DNA from: Saprospiraceae bacterium
GTDB lineage: Bacteria; Bacteroidota; Bacteroidia; Chitinophagales; Saprospiraceae
Assembly (NCBI GenBank): GCA_016787285.1
Contig: JAEUUV010000055.1
Coordinates: 1 to 57,065 of the forward strand
DNA: 57,065 nucleotides
Direction of reading: 5' to 3'
How positions within the stretch are numbered: the first letter of the stretch is position 1; every line of letters starts with the position of its first letter. Shown piece after piece: positions 34,701 to 41,788 of the stretch. Both the position numbers and the translations under genes were made by a program. The notes under the pieces are model-generated. The model worked only from the letters and a program-made list of their open reading frames with translations, did not search any database and had not been told where the DNA came from.

Positions 34701-36645
34701 GATTTTGGGTAGATGCGTCGCTGAACGTCAGGCCCACGACCATGCCGCAATTGTCCACCGCCGTCACGTGTTGCCCCAGCACGGGCGCCGGAGGCAGGGC
34801 AAACGTGTCGCAGCGCATGGTCACATTTGCGGGTGAAAGGGTGATGAACGGCTTGGTGGTGTCGCGTACCACGACTGTTTGTGGGGCGGTGGCGGTATTG
34901 CCGCAGTCGTCTGTAGCCAGCCAGGTGACCAGCAAAGTGTACGAACCCGGGCAAATCTGGTTGGTCGGTACGAACGTGTAGGTAAGCGTGACCGCGCTGT
35001 CGCAGTTATCAGTAACAAACGAAACGGGCATATCCGGCGTCACCACGGGACAAAAAATAGTATCTGTCGGTATCGCGGAAAACACCGGCTTGGTGGTGTC
35101 CCGGATTCGGAACCGGATGATGCTGCTGCCCACATTGCCGCACTCGTCGGTGGCTCGGAAGGTGACATCGGCGTGCCAGTTGCAGTCGTGCGCCACAATG
35201 GCCGGATATGGCCCTGTGCCGAACGTGCCGGTGCCCGTTTGCCCGGTCGAAGTCGTCCAGGAAAAGTTCGTCCAGGTGTAGGCGGAACAGTCGTCCGTCA
35301 CTGTGGCATTGGCGTGTGCGTTGATCCAGTTGACCAGCACCGTGCTGTCGTTTCCGCCGCCGCATTCTTCGGTGAACATCATGCCCGAAATCACGGGTGG
35401 CACGGTGTCTATGGCGCCGAATTTGGCGGTGCCCAGAGGCGTGGTGTTGTTACACGCATCCCGGACAAAAAAATCAACGGCAACCATGCCGCGTACTTTC
35501 GGGTAGTTCTGGTTTCCAAATGTTTGTGGCCCGCAGCCGTTCGCCAAGGATGCCAGAAACGCAGCGGTGACTTCGGCGGAATCGCGGTTCACGCCGCCGA
35601 TTTGCATGGTGTACACCAGTTCGGACGGCGGGGTACAGGAGTCGGCGGTTACCAGTCCGGCCCGGCGATGAATCCAGTCGGCCAGTGCAGCCAGATGGTT
35701 GTCGTTGGGCGGCGAGCAGGCGGCCACGCTGTCTTGCGGCGCCCGGAGGATGTACGGCCCGGTGGTGTCCACCGAGGCAAACGAAGCCGTCCGTGTGACC
35801 GCGAATCCGCAACTGTCCGTGGCGGTAAACGTCACTGTAACTGGCGGCGGACAACTGCCTGACAGGGCAGGCGGTGCATTATTGGTGTAGGATGCCACAC
35901 CGGAAGGGTCGGTCGCTTTGAAGGCTGTCATTTGTGCGGCTAACCAGGCGGGATAGGCGGTTTCCGTTTGGGTACAGGAAGACGATCCGTTTTGCGGGGG
36001 TGTGGTCACTGTGGGCGGCAGCGTATCCACAAGGATCGTGATGGTTTGGTTAAACACACCCGTATTGCCGGAGTCGTCGGTAGCCAGCCAGGTGCGGACG
36101 AAAACGCCACCCGCGCACAAAGGCGGCGGCGTGGTTTGGGAAAACGTGACGACCGGATTGCCGCAACTGTCCGTGGCGGTGAGAACCGGAGGAGGCGGTA
36201 CTTGTTTGATGGAGGCGTATGTTACCGTCGGCGGGGTGCCGGCAGTGACCACGACCGGCTTCGTGGTGTCCACGAAATTGATAAAAAATTCGAACAGCGC
36301 CGTGTGCCCCTGGTTGTCGGCTACTTGCCAGACTACTTTGGCGACGTTGTTATACGACCAGGGGTCGGTCAATTGAAACCCGGAAGCCACAGGGTCGAAC
36401 GCTGACTGGGTGATGGTGTACCCAAATGGCGACGTAACTATCGGAGTGCCGATGTTTCCCGACAAAATGTTGGAACAGGTGGCCGGTTTTATGATAATTG
36501 TGTCCGGCCCCGGGTAGTTAAAATTAAAAAAACCCTGCTGGGCGGCAACGTGGCCCGGCAGCGCAATCCAGGTGAGTGCGGTAATGAAGCCGAGCATGGC
36601 CCAGGAAGCCATGCGTAACCGGTTGGTCATAATTTGATGTTTCAT
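28708..36645 (-). CDS. Giant Ig/HYR-repeat surface protein with T9SS type B sorting domain
   Basis: This is a 2645-residue secreted protein with a signal peptide ('…LPGHVAAQQ'). The N-terminal half is about ten HYR-type Ig repeats, each with a 'DTTKPVF' start and a 'DDCGNT' Cys pair. Two longer related modules interrupt the second quarter ('SETFQVLGEGGYLIGRTKQ' and 'GEFFRVLDEQGGFLDTTDI'). The C-terminal half holds about eight PKD/Ig-like repeats of the 'YLWNGPASF' and 'GTYVVTVTGPTGC' type. The end ('LITPNSDGINDMFVIPFY', 'TIFNEFGDQVFYAK', 'PVGTYFWVVKL') is the gliding-motility-associated (type B) sorting domain. It is probably an adhesin. A 15-bp tandem repeat lies about 95 nt before the start. 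Confidence 0.93.
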   Translation of the reverse strand: MKHQIMTNRLRMASWAMLGFITALTWIALPGHVAAQQGFFNFNYPGPDTIIIKPATCSNILSGNIGTPIVTSPFGYTITQSAFDPVASGFQLTDPWSYNNVAKVVWQVADNQGHTALFEFFINFVDTTKPVVVTAGTPPTVTYASIKQVPPPPVLTATDSCGNPVVTFSQTTPPPLCAGGVFVRTWLATDDSGNTGVFNQTITILVDTLPPTVTTPPQNGSSSCTQTETAYPAWLAAQMTAFKATDPSGVASYTNNAPPALSGSCPPPVTVTFTATDSCGFAVTRTASFASVDTTGPYILRAPQDSVAACSPPNDNHLAALADWIHRRAGLVTADSCTPPSELVYTMQIGGVNRDSAEVTAAFLASLANGCGPQTFGNQNYPKVRGMVAVDFFVRDACNNTTPLGTAKFGAIDTVPPVISGMMFTEECGGGNDSTVLVNWINAHANATVTDDCSAYTWTNFSWTTSTGQTGTGTFGTGPYPAIVAHDCNWHADVTFRATDECGNVGSSIIRFRIRDTTKPVFSAIPTDTIFCPVVTPDMPVSFVTDNCDSAVTLTYTFVPTNQICPGSYTLLVTWLATDDCGNTATAPQTVVVRDTTKPFITLSPANVTMRCDTFALPPAPVLGQHVTAVDNCGMVVGLTFSDASTQNPNPATCGHYAYTITRTFVVSDDCGNTTTTQQVITVVENIPPAITGFLDTTLVCEVLPITPPPTAADVCTGIASAPTLISEIIDNPGCGDTYTKILTWQSTDVCGNTRQFSQNVHVVDTVKPVLVGVPGDVTVECNQVPPPPAPGAVSGTDNCDETVDITFVQTLLQDPNPANCAHWANYQVRREWTVVDNCSNSRTYTQTITVLDRTGPEVVALDTVHVPTAPGLCGANVQVPVLLSVFDDCTAQSGPVTLRDTVVLTASGVPVDLVPVNPVVFSWASPNMPPNTPVLGNATLTIYLDNADSELLSETFQVLGEGGYLIGRTKQTNVSCGFSDTTFTLPAALLNTWLADGQLNITLTPNGIGAEACNAFCPGEDRARATLSYNVATPQIPVTITCSVDGGPELAYPPASSFFLDTGNHAVVYEAMDCAGNTTTATTVVHVADMEPPVVTAPANITTHVGALNCLVSITLPFPALQENCAFSANLSKTSGVAPVQFESDPNAGWVPKNTILNIPGLLPNAVSGGTLTIRHKGDNGNPGEFFRVLDEQGGFLDTTDISTSGQCTDVHETTIPVSAAQINTWAANGAAGFLLQANRNVVNFTDFINPCGPLNAGNFDGISTMEAVLTYNYAVVEYEVRKGVQLVQSGQLNGGQTSISLPPGAYVVQYKTTDNSGNTGTATFSITVRDTVPPVAKCQPTTIFTNPHGSVNYVLTPQEVNNGSMDNCSGTNLSFALSQTAFTCNMAAPPNNIYTVTLTVTDTSGNTGTCTTTVRVETVAPIPTVTAGVCEGGPVQFSANPPAPGTGYTYLWNGPASFVSMNPNPIIPMTSSANEGTYVVTVTGPTGCTASGSVLLDLTNLPTQPVLTVPPLICSGTVLTLQCQTFGGTTVSYSWFAGTPANATLLGTTPIPMFQMANLFPGVYQFHVKVTSDGCVSLPSEVKEVTVQARPVATVVNPTISVCTCEPISLGTNVQGPGITYSWTGPGSFVSSAQFPLVTSCAQAFHAGTYTLIVSANGCSSLPVTVNVEVRPKPPKPQISGDATACAGDTIQLTCTDIPTAGQYQWISPPPNLVATNTSINTLIIPNASPTMHSGGWRLQVMQNNCTSDLSDPFNVQVQNFPNISATSNSPVCQGATLTLSANSTMQDVTFVWSGPDNFDAIGANAATNMPATGNYVVTVSTANGCTNVATVPVLVISPPEITSVTHTAPACVDCATDALLQATIFTQNGPLTYSWTGPNMFHSSLPQPVIPKVCTSDNGTYNLVVTDMSGCVSNPNSTTINVQRQPDRPLLGPNQGLCVGSTLTISVQNVNAYGSNVQFEWHTPNGIITQAQANLIITNAGQQHSGDYWLVAKAAGCSSAPSETVTVTVHPIPPAPVPSSNSPVCAGDTLRLFASAVPGGTYAWTGPSFVAGVQNPFIPQANAATHQGCYTATVSVNGCVSPQSNPVCVEIRARPPAPAILPIAPACLSQAGSSLELGISPATATPGAQYIWYNALTQAPLGPPSFALNFTLSPLTGLQSGPNGFVVYALLNGCLSAASAPAQAQLDTVPSGVTAFAGDDFFACDATPFNLSASIPSAGAGLWSLVGGPAVTIVNQPAPTSLVVGATAGNAYRFEWALSNGSCKNFSRDTVRVTVNAFEEARVVNDLKVTCFSDTVQLNAIQGMSSSGFWKQPPGQALFQPPITFDNSAAPNTVVRNLPANANTFFFYWILKVPGCPADTASVTVHTIGKQPFAGLDQTLCITDSCTLLQATSLDAFETGKWFYLDSLQNPGLVINSRNTSATIVCDLQFGANRFLWETNGGLCGDRSRDTVVVYYDLEPTAYEDSVSVSFGTQVTANVLLNDIVPPQFTLRVLDPPKHGLWSETSVGVFSYLPDLTFDGRDQLIYELCNLNPACACSMATLYFDVQEAGECRVPTLITPNSDGINDMFVIPFYCLAGGEGNLENEVTIFNEFGDQVFYAKPYNNDWEGTYNGQPLPVGTYFWVVKLPAEDKPRKGFLVIQR

Positions 36646-36738
36646 ATACGGACGGCCGGAGACCGTCGAAATGTGTCAAGGGATGAAGGCTGACGCTCAT
36701 GGATTAGTGCTGGATTATTTGGTTTTGGAGGGTTACGA

Positions 36739-36768
36739 GGTTTCTGGTTGGAGGGTTTCTGGTTGGAA
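36739..36768. repeat. Two tandem 15-bp units upstream of the giant adhesin
   Basis: GGTTTCTGGTTGGAG is followed immediately by GGTTTCTGGTTGGAA. The tract lies 94-123 nt before the giant protein's start codon, within the promoter region. The remaining intergenic bases 36646-36815 show nothing else definite. Confidence 0.6.
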
Positions 36769-36815
36769 CTTGTCCTTCCGAAGGAATCCGTCCGGTCTGC
36801 GTGGGGTAAGGTCGG

Positions 36816-37010
36816 TTATGAGGCGTCGCCGTCAAGTTTTTTGTCTTTCACGTTTTTGTCGAGAAAGGCGTTGATGGTGTCAACGTTGTAGTCTTTGATG
36901 ATTTCTCCGAATTCGTTGACGGAAATGTTCATACCGCGCAGGTCTTCATGTACGTCAGGCGGTGGCGTTTTGGTTTGCGTTCCGGATTTCGGTTTGTTTT
37001 TTTTTGACAT
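36816..37010 (-). CDS. Small conserved hypothetical protein
   Basis: This is a 64-residue cytosolic protein with a Lys/Pro-rich N-terminus (MSKKNKPKSGTQTKTPPP) and a compact acidic helical part ('GMNISVNEFGEIIKDYNVD'). Function unknown. Support for it being real comes from an exact -7 promoter box 14 nt before its ATG and from sensible composition unlike the antisense shadows. It lies 100 nt beyond the gltX stop and is transcribed in the same direction. Confidence 0.72.
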   Translation of the reverse strand: MSKKNKPKSGTQTKTPPPDVHEDLRGMNISVNEFGEIIKDYNVDTINAFLDKNVKDKKLDGDAS

Positions 37011-37023
37011 GGGAAAAACGTTT

Positions 37024-37031
37024 CAAAAGTA
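37024..37031 (-). promoter_or_regulatory. -7 box TACTTTTG for the 64-residue protein
   Basis: The plus strand reads CAAAAGTA. Exact TAnnTTTG match on the minus strand 13 nt before the ATG at 37010, implying a very short leader. Confidence 0.6.
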
Positions 37032-37110
37032 TGGTTAAGGATCGGAATTGAAGGTGTCTAAAAGAGCCTTGTGTCGATTTATGACGCATCCTGCGCCGCG
37101 CAGGGTGGGA

Positions 37111-38622
37111 CTAAGCCCCCAAAAAATACGCCAAAGCCGTTTGCAGGCGCCGCACCGTTTCGGTCTTGCCCAACACGGCGGCCATGTCAAACACGGCCGG
37201 GCCTTTCATGGTGCCGGCGAGCGCGAGGCGCAACAAAGGCAATATGTCGCCCGCTTTCAGGCTGCGCCCGTGCATAAATTCTTTTAGCGACTCCTCCAGA
37301 GCAGATGCTTCAAAAGTCGTTTGCGCTTCCACATGTTCGATCAACGCTTCAAAATGCGGCTGCAGGGCCGGGTTCCACTTTTTGCCGATCATCTCGTTGT
37401 CATAGGTACGCACCGGCTCGAACAGGTAGTAGCCTTGCTCCACAAAGTCGGGTAAAAACGTGACCCGTTCTTTCATCAAGGCGGCTGACCGCACGAGAAA
37501 CTCCTCGTCGCTGCGGTAGCCTTTGGCTTCGGCCAAGGGGCGGATGCTGGTTGCCAATGCCCGGTTGTCGGCAGCCTGGATGTAGCGCTGGTTGAACCAT
37601 TTGGCTTTTTCGTAGTCGAAGCGCGCGCCGCTCTTACCGATATGTTCGATGGAAAAAGCCTGCGCCAGTTCGTCCATGCTGAAAATTTCCTGTTCGCCGC
37701 CGGGGTGCCAGCCGAGCAGGGCGAGGAAGTTGACGGTTGCTTCCGGTAAAAATCCGGTTTCGCGGAAACCCGGGAAACTGTCTTCCGCCGTTTGCCCGGC
37801 CCACGCAAGCGGGAACACCGGAATACCGAATTTGGCGCCGTCGCGTTTGCTGAGTTTGCCGTTGCCCTCCGGCTTGAGGATCAGCGGCAGGTGGGCAAAT
37901 TTAGGCATGGTGTCCTCCCAGCCAAACCCACGGTACAACAACACGTGATGCGCCGTACTGGGCAGCCACTCCTCGCCGCGAATGACGTGGGTGATGCCCA
38001 TGAGGTGGTCGTCCACGATATTGGCCAAATGGTACGTCGGCATACCGTCGGCCTTGAGCAACACCTTGTCGTCGAGTTCATTGCTTTGAAACACCACTTC
38101 GCCGCGGATCAGGTCTTCGATGCGGATCGCCTGTTCCGGCTCCACTTTCAGGCGGATGACGCAGGGTGTACCGGCGTCCAAATGCTGCTGCACGGCATCT
38201 GCCGAAAGGGTAAGGCTGTTGCTCAGCCCGGTGCGGGTGCGAAAGTTGTAGGTAAAATTTGCCTCCCCGGCACGCAACCCTTCCAGGGCTTCCGGCGTAT
38301 CGAAGGCATAATACGCATGCCCGAGGCGCACGAGTTCACGGGCATATTTTTGGTAGATTTCCTTGCGGTCGCTCTGGCGGTATGGCCCCAGGTCGCCGCC
38401 GAAACCCACGCCTTCGTCGGGGATCAGATGCGTCCACTTGAGCGCTTCAATGATGTATTGCTCGGCGCCGGGTACGTAGCGGTTCTGGTCGGTATCCTCA
38501 ATGCGGAGGATGAACGTGCCGCCGTTTTTGCGGGCAAAGAGGTAATTGTACAAAGCGGTTCGGACACCCCCGATGTGCAGGGCGCCGGTTGGAGACGGGG
38601 CAAATCGTACGCGTACGGACAT
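37111..38622 (-). CDS. gltX: Glutamyl-tRNA synthetase
   Basis: This is a 503-residue class I aminoacyl-tRNA synthetase that charges tRNA-Glu. The HIGH-like signature is 'PSPTGALHIGG' right after the start, and the KMSKS-like loop is 'KLSKRDG'. The ATG at 38622 is chosen because the protein then begins 'MSVRVRFAPSPTG' like the family; an upstream frame to 38754 has no conservation features. A zinc-finger Cys cluster of the discriminating type is not evident. A minus-strand TACTTTTG box at 38820-38827 lies about 200 nt upstream. Confidence 0.97.
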   Translation of the reverse strand: MSVRVRFAPSPTGALHIGGVRTALYNYLFARKNGGTFILRIEDTDQNRYVPGAEQYIIEALKWTHLIPDEGVGFGGDLGPYRQSDRKEIYQKYARELVRLGHAYYAFDTPEALEGLRAGEANFTYNFRTRTGLSNSLTLSADAVQQHLDAGTPCVIRLKVEPEQAIRIEDLIRGEVVFQSNELDDKVLLKADGMPTYHLANIVDDHLMGITHVIRGEEWLPSTAHHVLLYRGFGWEDTMPKFAHLPLILKPEGNGKLSKRDGAKFGIPVFPLAWAGQTAEDSFPGFRETGFLPEATVNFLALLGWHPGGEQEIFSMDELAQAFSIEHIGKSGARFDYEKAKWFNQRYIQAADNRALATSIRPLAEAKGYRSDEEFLVRSAALMKERVTFLPDFVEQGYYLFEPVRTYDNEMIGKKWNPALQPHFEALIEHVEAQTTFEASALEESLKEFMHGRSLKAGDILPLLRLALAGTMKGPAVFDMAAVLGKTETVRRLQTALAYFLGA

Positions 38623-38819
38623 TCGCTTGGCAGGTTGTTTTAGGGCCGGTTCACGAACGGCCCGGTGTGTTGGGTTCGGTTTTACAATTTTTATCAAAAT
38701 GCATTTGCCTATCCGACAAAACCTGCGAAGACGGATTTTGTTATGGGTACGCAAGTGCCAAAAACAGTGCCCGGTGCGGCGAAATCAAATATTTACCGGT
38801 ACTTTGCTTTTGTAATTGG

Positions 38820-38827
38820 CAAAAGTA
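38820..38827 (-). promoter_or_regulatory. -7 box TACTTTTG in the gltX/deacetylase divergent region
   Basis: Exact TAnnTTTG match on the minus strand. If used, gltX has a leader of about 190 nt. The plus strand carries a shorter TACTTTG at 38800-38806 that could serve the deacetylase. Neither has a clear -33 box. Confidence 0.4.
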
Positions 38828-38880
38828 GGTCTTTTTGTCAGGATAATCCGAAGTGTATACGAACATCACGCATTCTGTCC

Positions 38881-39540
38881 ATGTATTTAGTCAAGACGCC
38901 CAAATTGGTACAGGCCCTATGGCCTACCTGCCTGTGGTACATACCCACGCGCGAGAACGTGCTCTACCTCACCTTCGACGACGGGCCTATCCCCGAGGTC
39001 ACGCCCTGGGTGCTGAATACGTTGCTGGAGTACAATGCCCGGGCTACATTTTTTTGTGTGGGCGAAAACGTGGAACGCAACCCGGATATCTTCCGCCGCC
39101 TGCTCGCCGAAGGCCACTCGGCGGGCAACCATACCCACAACCACCTGAACGGTTGGGACACCGAAACCACCAGATACCTGCACAATGTGCGCCATTGCGC
39201 CCGCCTGGTGCAAAGTAACCTGTTCCGTCCGCCGTACGGACGGTTGCGGCCCCAGCAACGGGCATTTCTGGAACGCCATTACAAAATCGTATTCTGGGAT
39301 GTGCTCAGCGGTGATTTCGACCCCAACCTCACGGCGGAACAGTGCCTGCAAAACATCGTGGAAAATGCACGACCCGGCTCAATTATCGTGCTGCACGACA
39401 GCCTGAAAACTGTGGCCAAACTGCGCTACGTGCTGCCGGCCATGCTGGAGCACTTCTCTGCCCTGGGGTACCGCTTCGAAGCGATACCGGTCGAAACGTC
39501 TACAGCCCCTGTTCGGGTTGCATATCACCACGCCCAATAA
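38881..39540 (+). CDS. Polysaccharide deacetylase (NodB homology domain)
   Basis: This is a 219-residue carbohydrate esterase family 4 protein that would remove N- or O-acetyl groups from chitin-, peptidoglycan- or exopolysaccharide-type polymers. Visible motifs are TFDDGP (31-36; Asp33 base and Asp34 metal ligand), HTHNH (84-88; two His metal ligands), 'FRPPYG' (115-120) and 'IIVLHDS' (the late His motif). The ATG at 38881 is used because upstream codons in the frame read non-conserved intergenic DNA. There is no clear signal peptide, so it may be cytosolic or membrane-associated through the hydrophobic 'VQALWPTCLWY'. It is convergent with trhO. Confidence 0.92.
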   Translation: MYLVKTPKLVQALWPTCLWYIPTRENVLYLTFDDGPIPEVTPWVLNTLLEYNARATFFCVGENVERNPDIFRRLLAEGHSAGNHTHNHLNGWDTETTRYLHNVRHCARLVQSNLFRPPYGRLRPQQRAFLERHYKIVFWDVLSGDFDPNLTAEQCLQNIVENARPGSIIVLHDSLKTVAKLRYVLPAMLEHFSALGYRFEAIPVETSTAPVRVAYHHAQ

Positions 39541-39573
39541 ATGCCGGTATAGTAAAGAGCGGCAGCGCTGGTA

Positions 39574-40614
39574 CTACCCCTCCACCGTTTCGGATTGCAT
39601 TTTAAAATGCCCGTGCCGGAACCGGCTCCCGTTGAAATGTTCCGTACGGGCGCGCTCGCGGCGCGTTTCTTCGGGCAGGTACTGGAAGTCGCGGCACTGT
39701 TCGGAGCAGCAGCCCGCATACTTTTCCCGGCAGGCCGGGCACTGGATGAAGAGCAGGTGGCAGTAGGTATTGGCGCAGTTGGTGTGGTCGTCGCAGGGGG
39801 CGCCGCACTGGTGGCAGTGGGCGATGACGGCGTCACTGATGCGTTCGCCGAGGCGCTCGTCAAACACGAAGTTTTTGCCCACGAATTTGTTTTGCAGCTC
39901 CCGGGCGCGCACCTGCCGGGCGTATTCGATGATGCCGCCTTCGAGTTGGAACACGTTTTCAAATCCCCGGTACTTCATGTAGGCGCTGGCTTTTTCGCAG
40001 CGGATACCACCGGTGCAGTACATCACGATTTTTTTGTGTTTTTGTTCGGCCAGCAGTTCGGCCACGTAGGGTAGTTCCTCGCGGAAGGTGTCCACCGGAG
40101 GCACGATAGCGCGTTCGAAGCGGCCTACCTCACTCTCGTAGTGGTTGCGCATATCCACGATGATGGTGTCGGGGTCGTCGGTCAGTTGGTTGAACTCTTC
40201 GGCCTTCAGGTGGGTACCGTAGTTGGAGGGATCGAAAGCCGGGTCGTCTATGCCGTCGGCCACAATTTTGCGTCGCACCTTGATGATGAGCGCAAAAAAC
40301 GACTTACCGTTGTCCTCGATCGCGATATTGAGTCGCAGTCCCTGGAAAAACAGGATACTGTCCATGGCGACTTTAAAATCCTCGAAGTGGGTCTTCGGCA
40401 CCGAAATCTGGGCATTCACGCCCTCGCGAGCCACGTAGATACGGCCCAGCACGCCGAGCGCATCGAACAGGCCGAAGAGGTGGTCGCGGAACAACTGCGG
40501 ATTGCGCAGGGTGACGTACTTGTAAAACGAGATGGTGATACGCGGTTCGGCGCTTTGGTGAATCCGTTCTTTCAGTTCCTGCCGGTTTACACGGTTGTAT
40601 AAAAACTTGCTCAT
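39574..40614 (-). CDS. trhO: tRNA uridine(34) hydroxylase, rhodanese family
   Basis: This is a 346-residue protein of the UPF0176/YceA family. The N-terminal ferredoxin-like part ('[15 protein letters not shown]') is followed by a rhodanese domain with '[16 protein letters not shown]' and the active-site loop '[12 protein letters not shown]' (Cys200, Cys206), then a Cys-rich C-terminal segment ('CHQCGAPC', '[16 protein letters not shown]'). E. coli TrhO makes the 5-hydroxyuridine precursor of the cmo5U wobble modification. The upstream GNAT-like gene stops 3 nt before its ATG, so they form an operon. Confidence 0.93.
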   Translation of the reverse strand: MSKFLYNRVNRQELKERIHQSAEPRITISFYKYVTLRNPQLFRDHLFGLFDALGVLGRIYVAREGVNAQISVPKTHFEDFKVAMDSILFFQGLRLNIAIEDNGKSFFALIIKVRRKIVADGIDDPAFDPSNYGTHLKAEEFNQLTDDPDTIIVDMRNHYESEVGRFERAIVPPVDTFREELPYVAELLAEQKHKKIVMYCTGGIRCEKASAYMKYRGFENVFQLEGGIIEYARQVRARELQNKFVGKNFVFDERLGERISDAVIAHCHQCGAPCDDHTNCANTYCHLLFIQCPACREKYAGCCSEQCRDFQYLPEETRRERARTEHFNGSRFRHGHFKMQSETVEG

Positions 40615-40617
40615 GGG

Positions 40618-41742
40618 TCAGTTCAGTTCTTTTTGAAAAATGCGGAACACCTTGTACAGTTGGGCGCCGAGGCGTTCGTATTCGGCGCGCATGGCCGTAT
40701 TGGTTTCCAACACCAGATTGGTTTCAAACGTCAGGATGCCGGCTTTGCGGGCGCTTTCCACCATTTTCCAGCCCATCAGGATGTCGAGGCCCTTGCCGCG
40801 GTGGGGCGCGTCAATGCCGCCGAGCAAGAGGTCGAGTTGTTTGGCGGTGCGGGCGGCGTACAGGATGTGCAGGAAACCGAAGGGGTAGAGCCGGCCTTTG
40901 GCGCGCTGAATCCCCTTGGTCATGTTGGGAATGCCGAGCATGAACGCCACGACCTTGCCCGCTTCGTCCACCACCACTTTCAAAAAACGCGGATCGAGGA
41001 TCGGGAGGTAGCGGGCAGCGGTTTCGCGCATTTCCTGCTCGTCGAGCGGCGAAAAACCCTGCAAGTCGGCGTAGGCCCGGTTGATGAGTTCGAAAACCGG
41101 CACAATGTAGGGTTTCATCTCGCGGGTTTTGGTGAATTCCACCAGCCGGAACTGGGTGTTTCGGTTTACGCGCTCCCAGATTTTAGGGTAGATTTCCGGT
41201 ATGTCCTTGTGGATGTCAATGAGGTAGTCCATGCAGTCGGTTAGTTTTCTGTAACCGCACTGTTCCACAAAACGGGGCAAGTAGGGCAGGTTGCACACGG
41301 TGACCATGATGGGTTGTTTGTCGAAGCCTTCCACCAGCAGGCCTTGTGGCTCGCGGCCCGAAAATCCGAACGGCCCGATAACGCGGTTCATGCCTTTTTC
41401 CCGGCCCCATTTTTCCACAGCGTCCAGCAGGGCATGGCACACTTCGTGGTCGTCGAAGCAGTCGAGGTGGGCAAAACGCACCGTTTTTTCCTGGTGCTCG
41501 CGGTTGTACGGGTGGTGGACGATGCCCATGATGCGCCCGCGGGGTTCGCCGTTTTTCAGAGCAAGAAACAGCGCCGTGTCGCAGTACGAGAACGATTTGT
41601 TTTTGACCGGGTCAAAAAACGCTTTTTGATCCGAGTACAGGGGCGGCATCCAGTTGGCGTGCCCGGCGTGGATGCGGGCAGGCAAGTGGATAAAGGTGTG
41701 CAGGTCTTTTGCCCCTTCGACAAGGCGGATGGATACGGACAT
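40618..41742 (-). CDS. GNAT-fold acyltransferase-like conserved protein
   Basis: This is a 374-residue cytosolic protein from ATG 41742. A TTG two codons earlier is possible but less likely. Two acyl-CoA N-acyltransferase-like lobes can be seen: an N-terminal one ('CDTALFLALKNGEPRGRIMG', 'GPFGFSGREPQGLLVEGFD') and a C-terminal one ('VVDEAGKVVAFMLGIPN', 'GGIDAPHRGKGLDILMGWKM' with RGKG in the acetyl-CoA loop position). It resembles a widespread Bacteroidota hypothetical family. The substrate is unknown. It lies 3 nt upstream of trhO. A near-consensus -7 box (TACTTTTA, 41775-41782) precedes it, and GT39 ends 46 nt upstream. Confidence 0.8.
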   Translation of the reverse strand: MSVSIRLVEGAKDLHTFIHLPARIHAGHANWMPPLYSDQKAFFDPVKNKSFSYCDTALFLALKNGEPRGRIMGIVHHPYNREHQEKTVRFAHLDCFDDHEVCHALLDAVEKWGREKGMNRVIGPFGFSGREPQGLLVEGFDKQPIMVTVCNLPYLPRFVEQCGYRKLTDCMDYLIDIHKDIPEIYPKIWERVNRNTQFRLVEFTKTREMKPYIVPVFELINRAYADLQGFSPLDEQEMRETAARYLPILDPRFLKVVVDEAGKVVAFMLGIPNMTKGIQRAKGRLYPFGFLHILYAARTAKQLDLLLGGIDAPHRGKGLDILMGWKMVESARKAGILTFETNLVLETNTAMRAEYERLGAQLYKVFRIFQKELN

Positions 41743-41788
41743 CAGCAATCAAGTTAGGATGTGGTTTTTTGGGCTAAAAGTATGGCGC

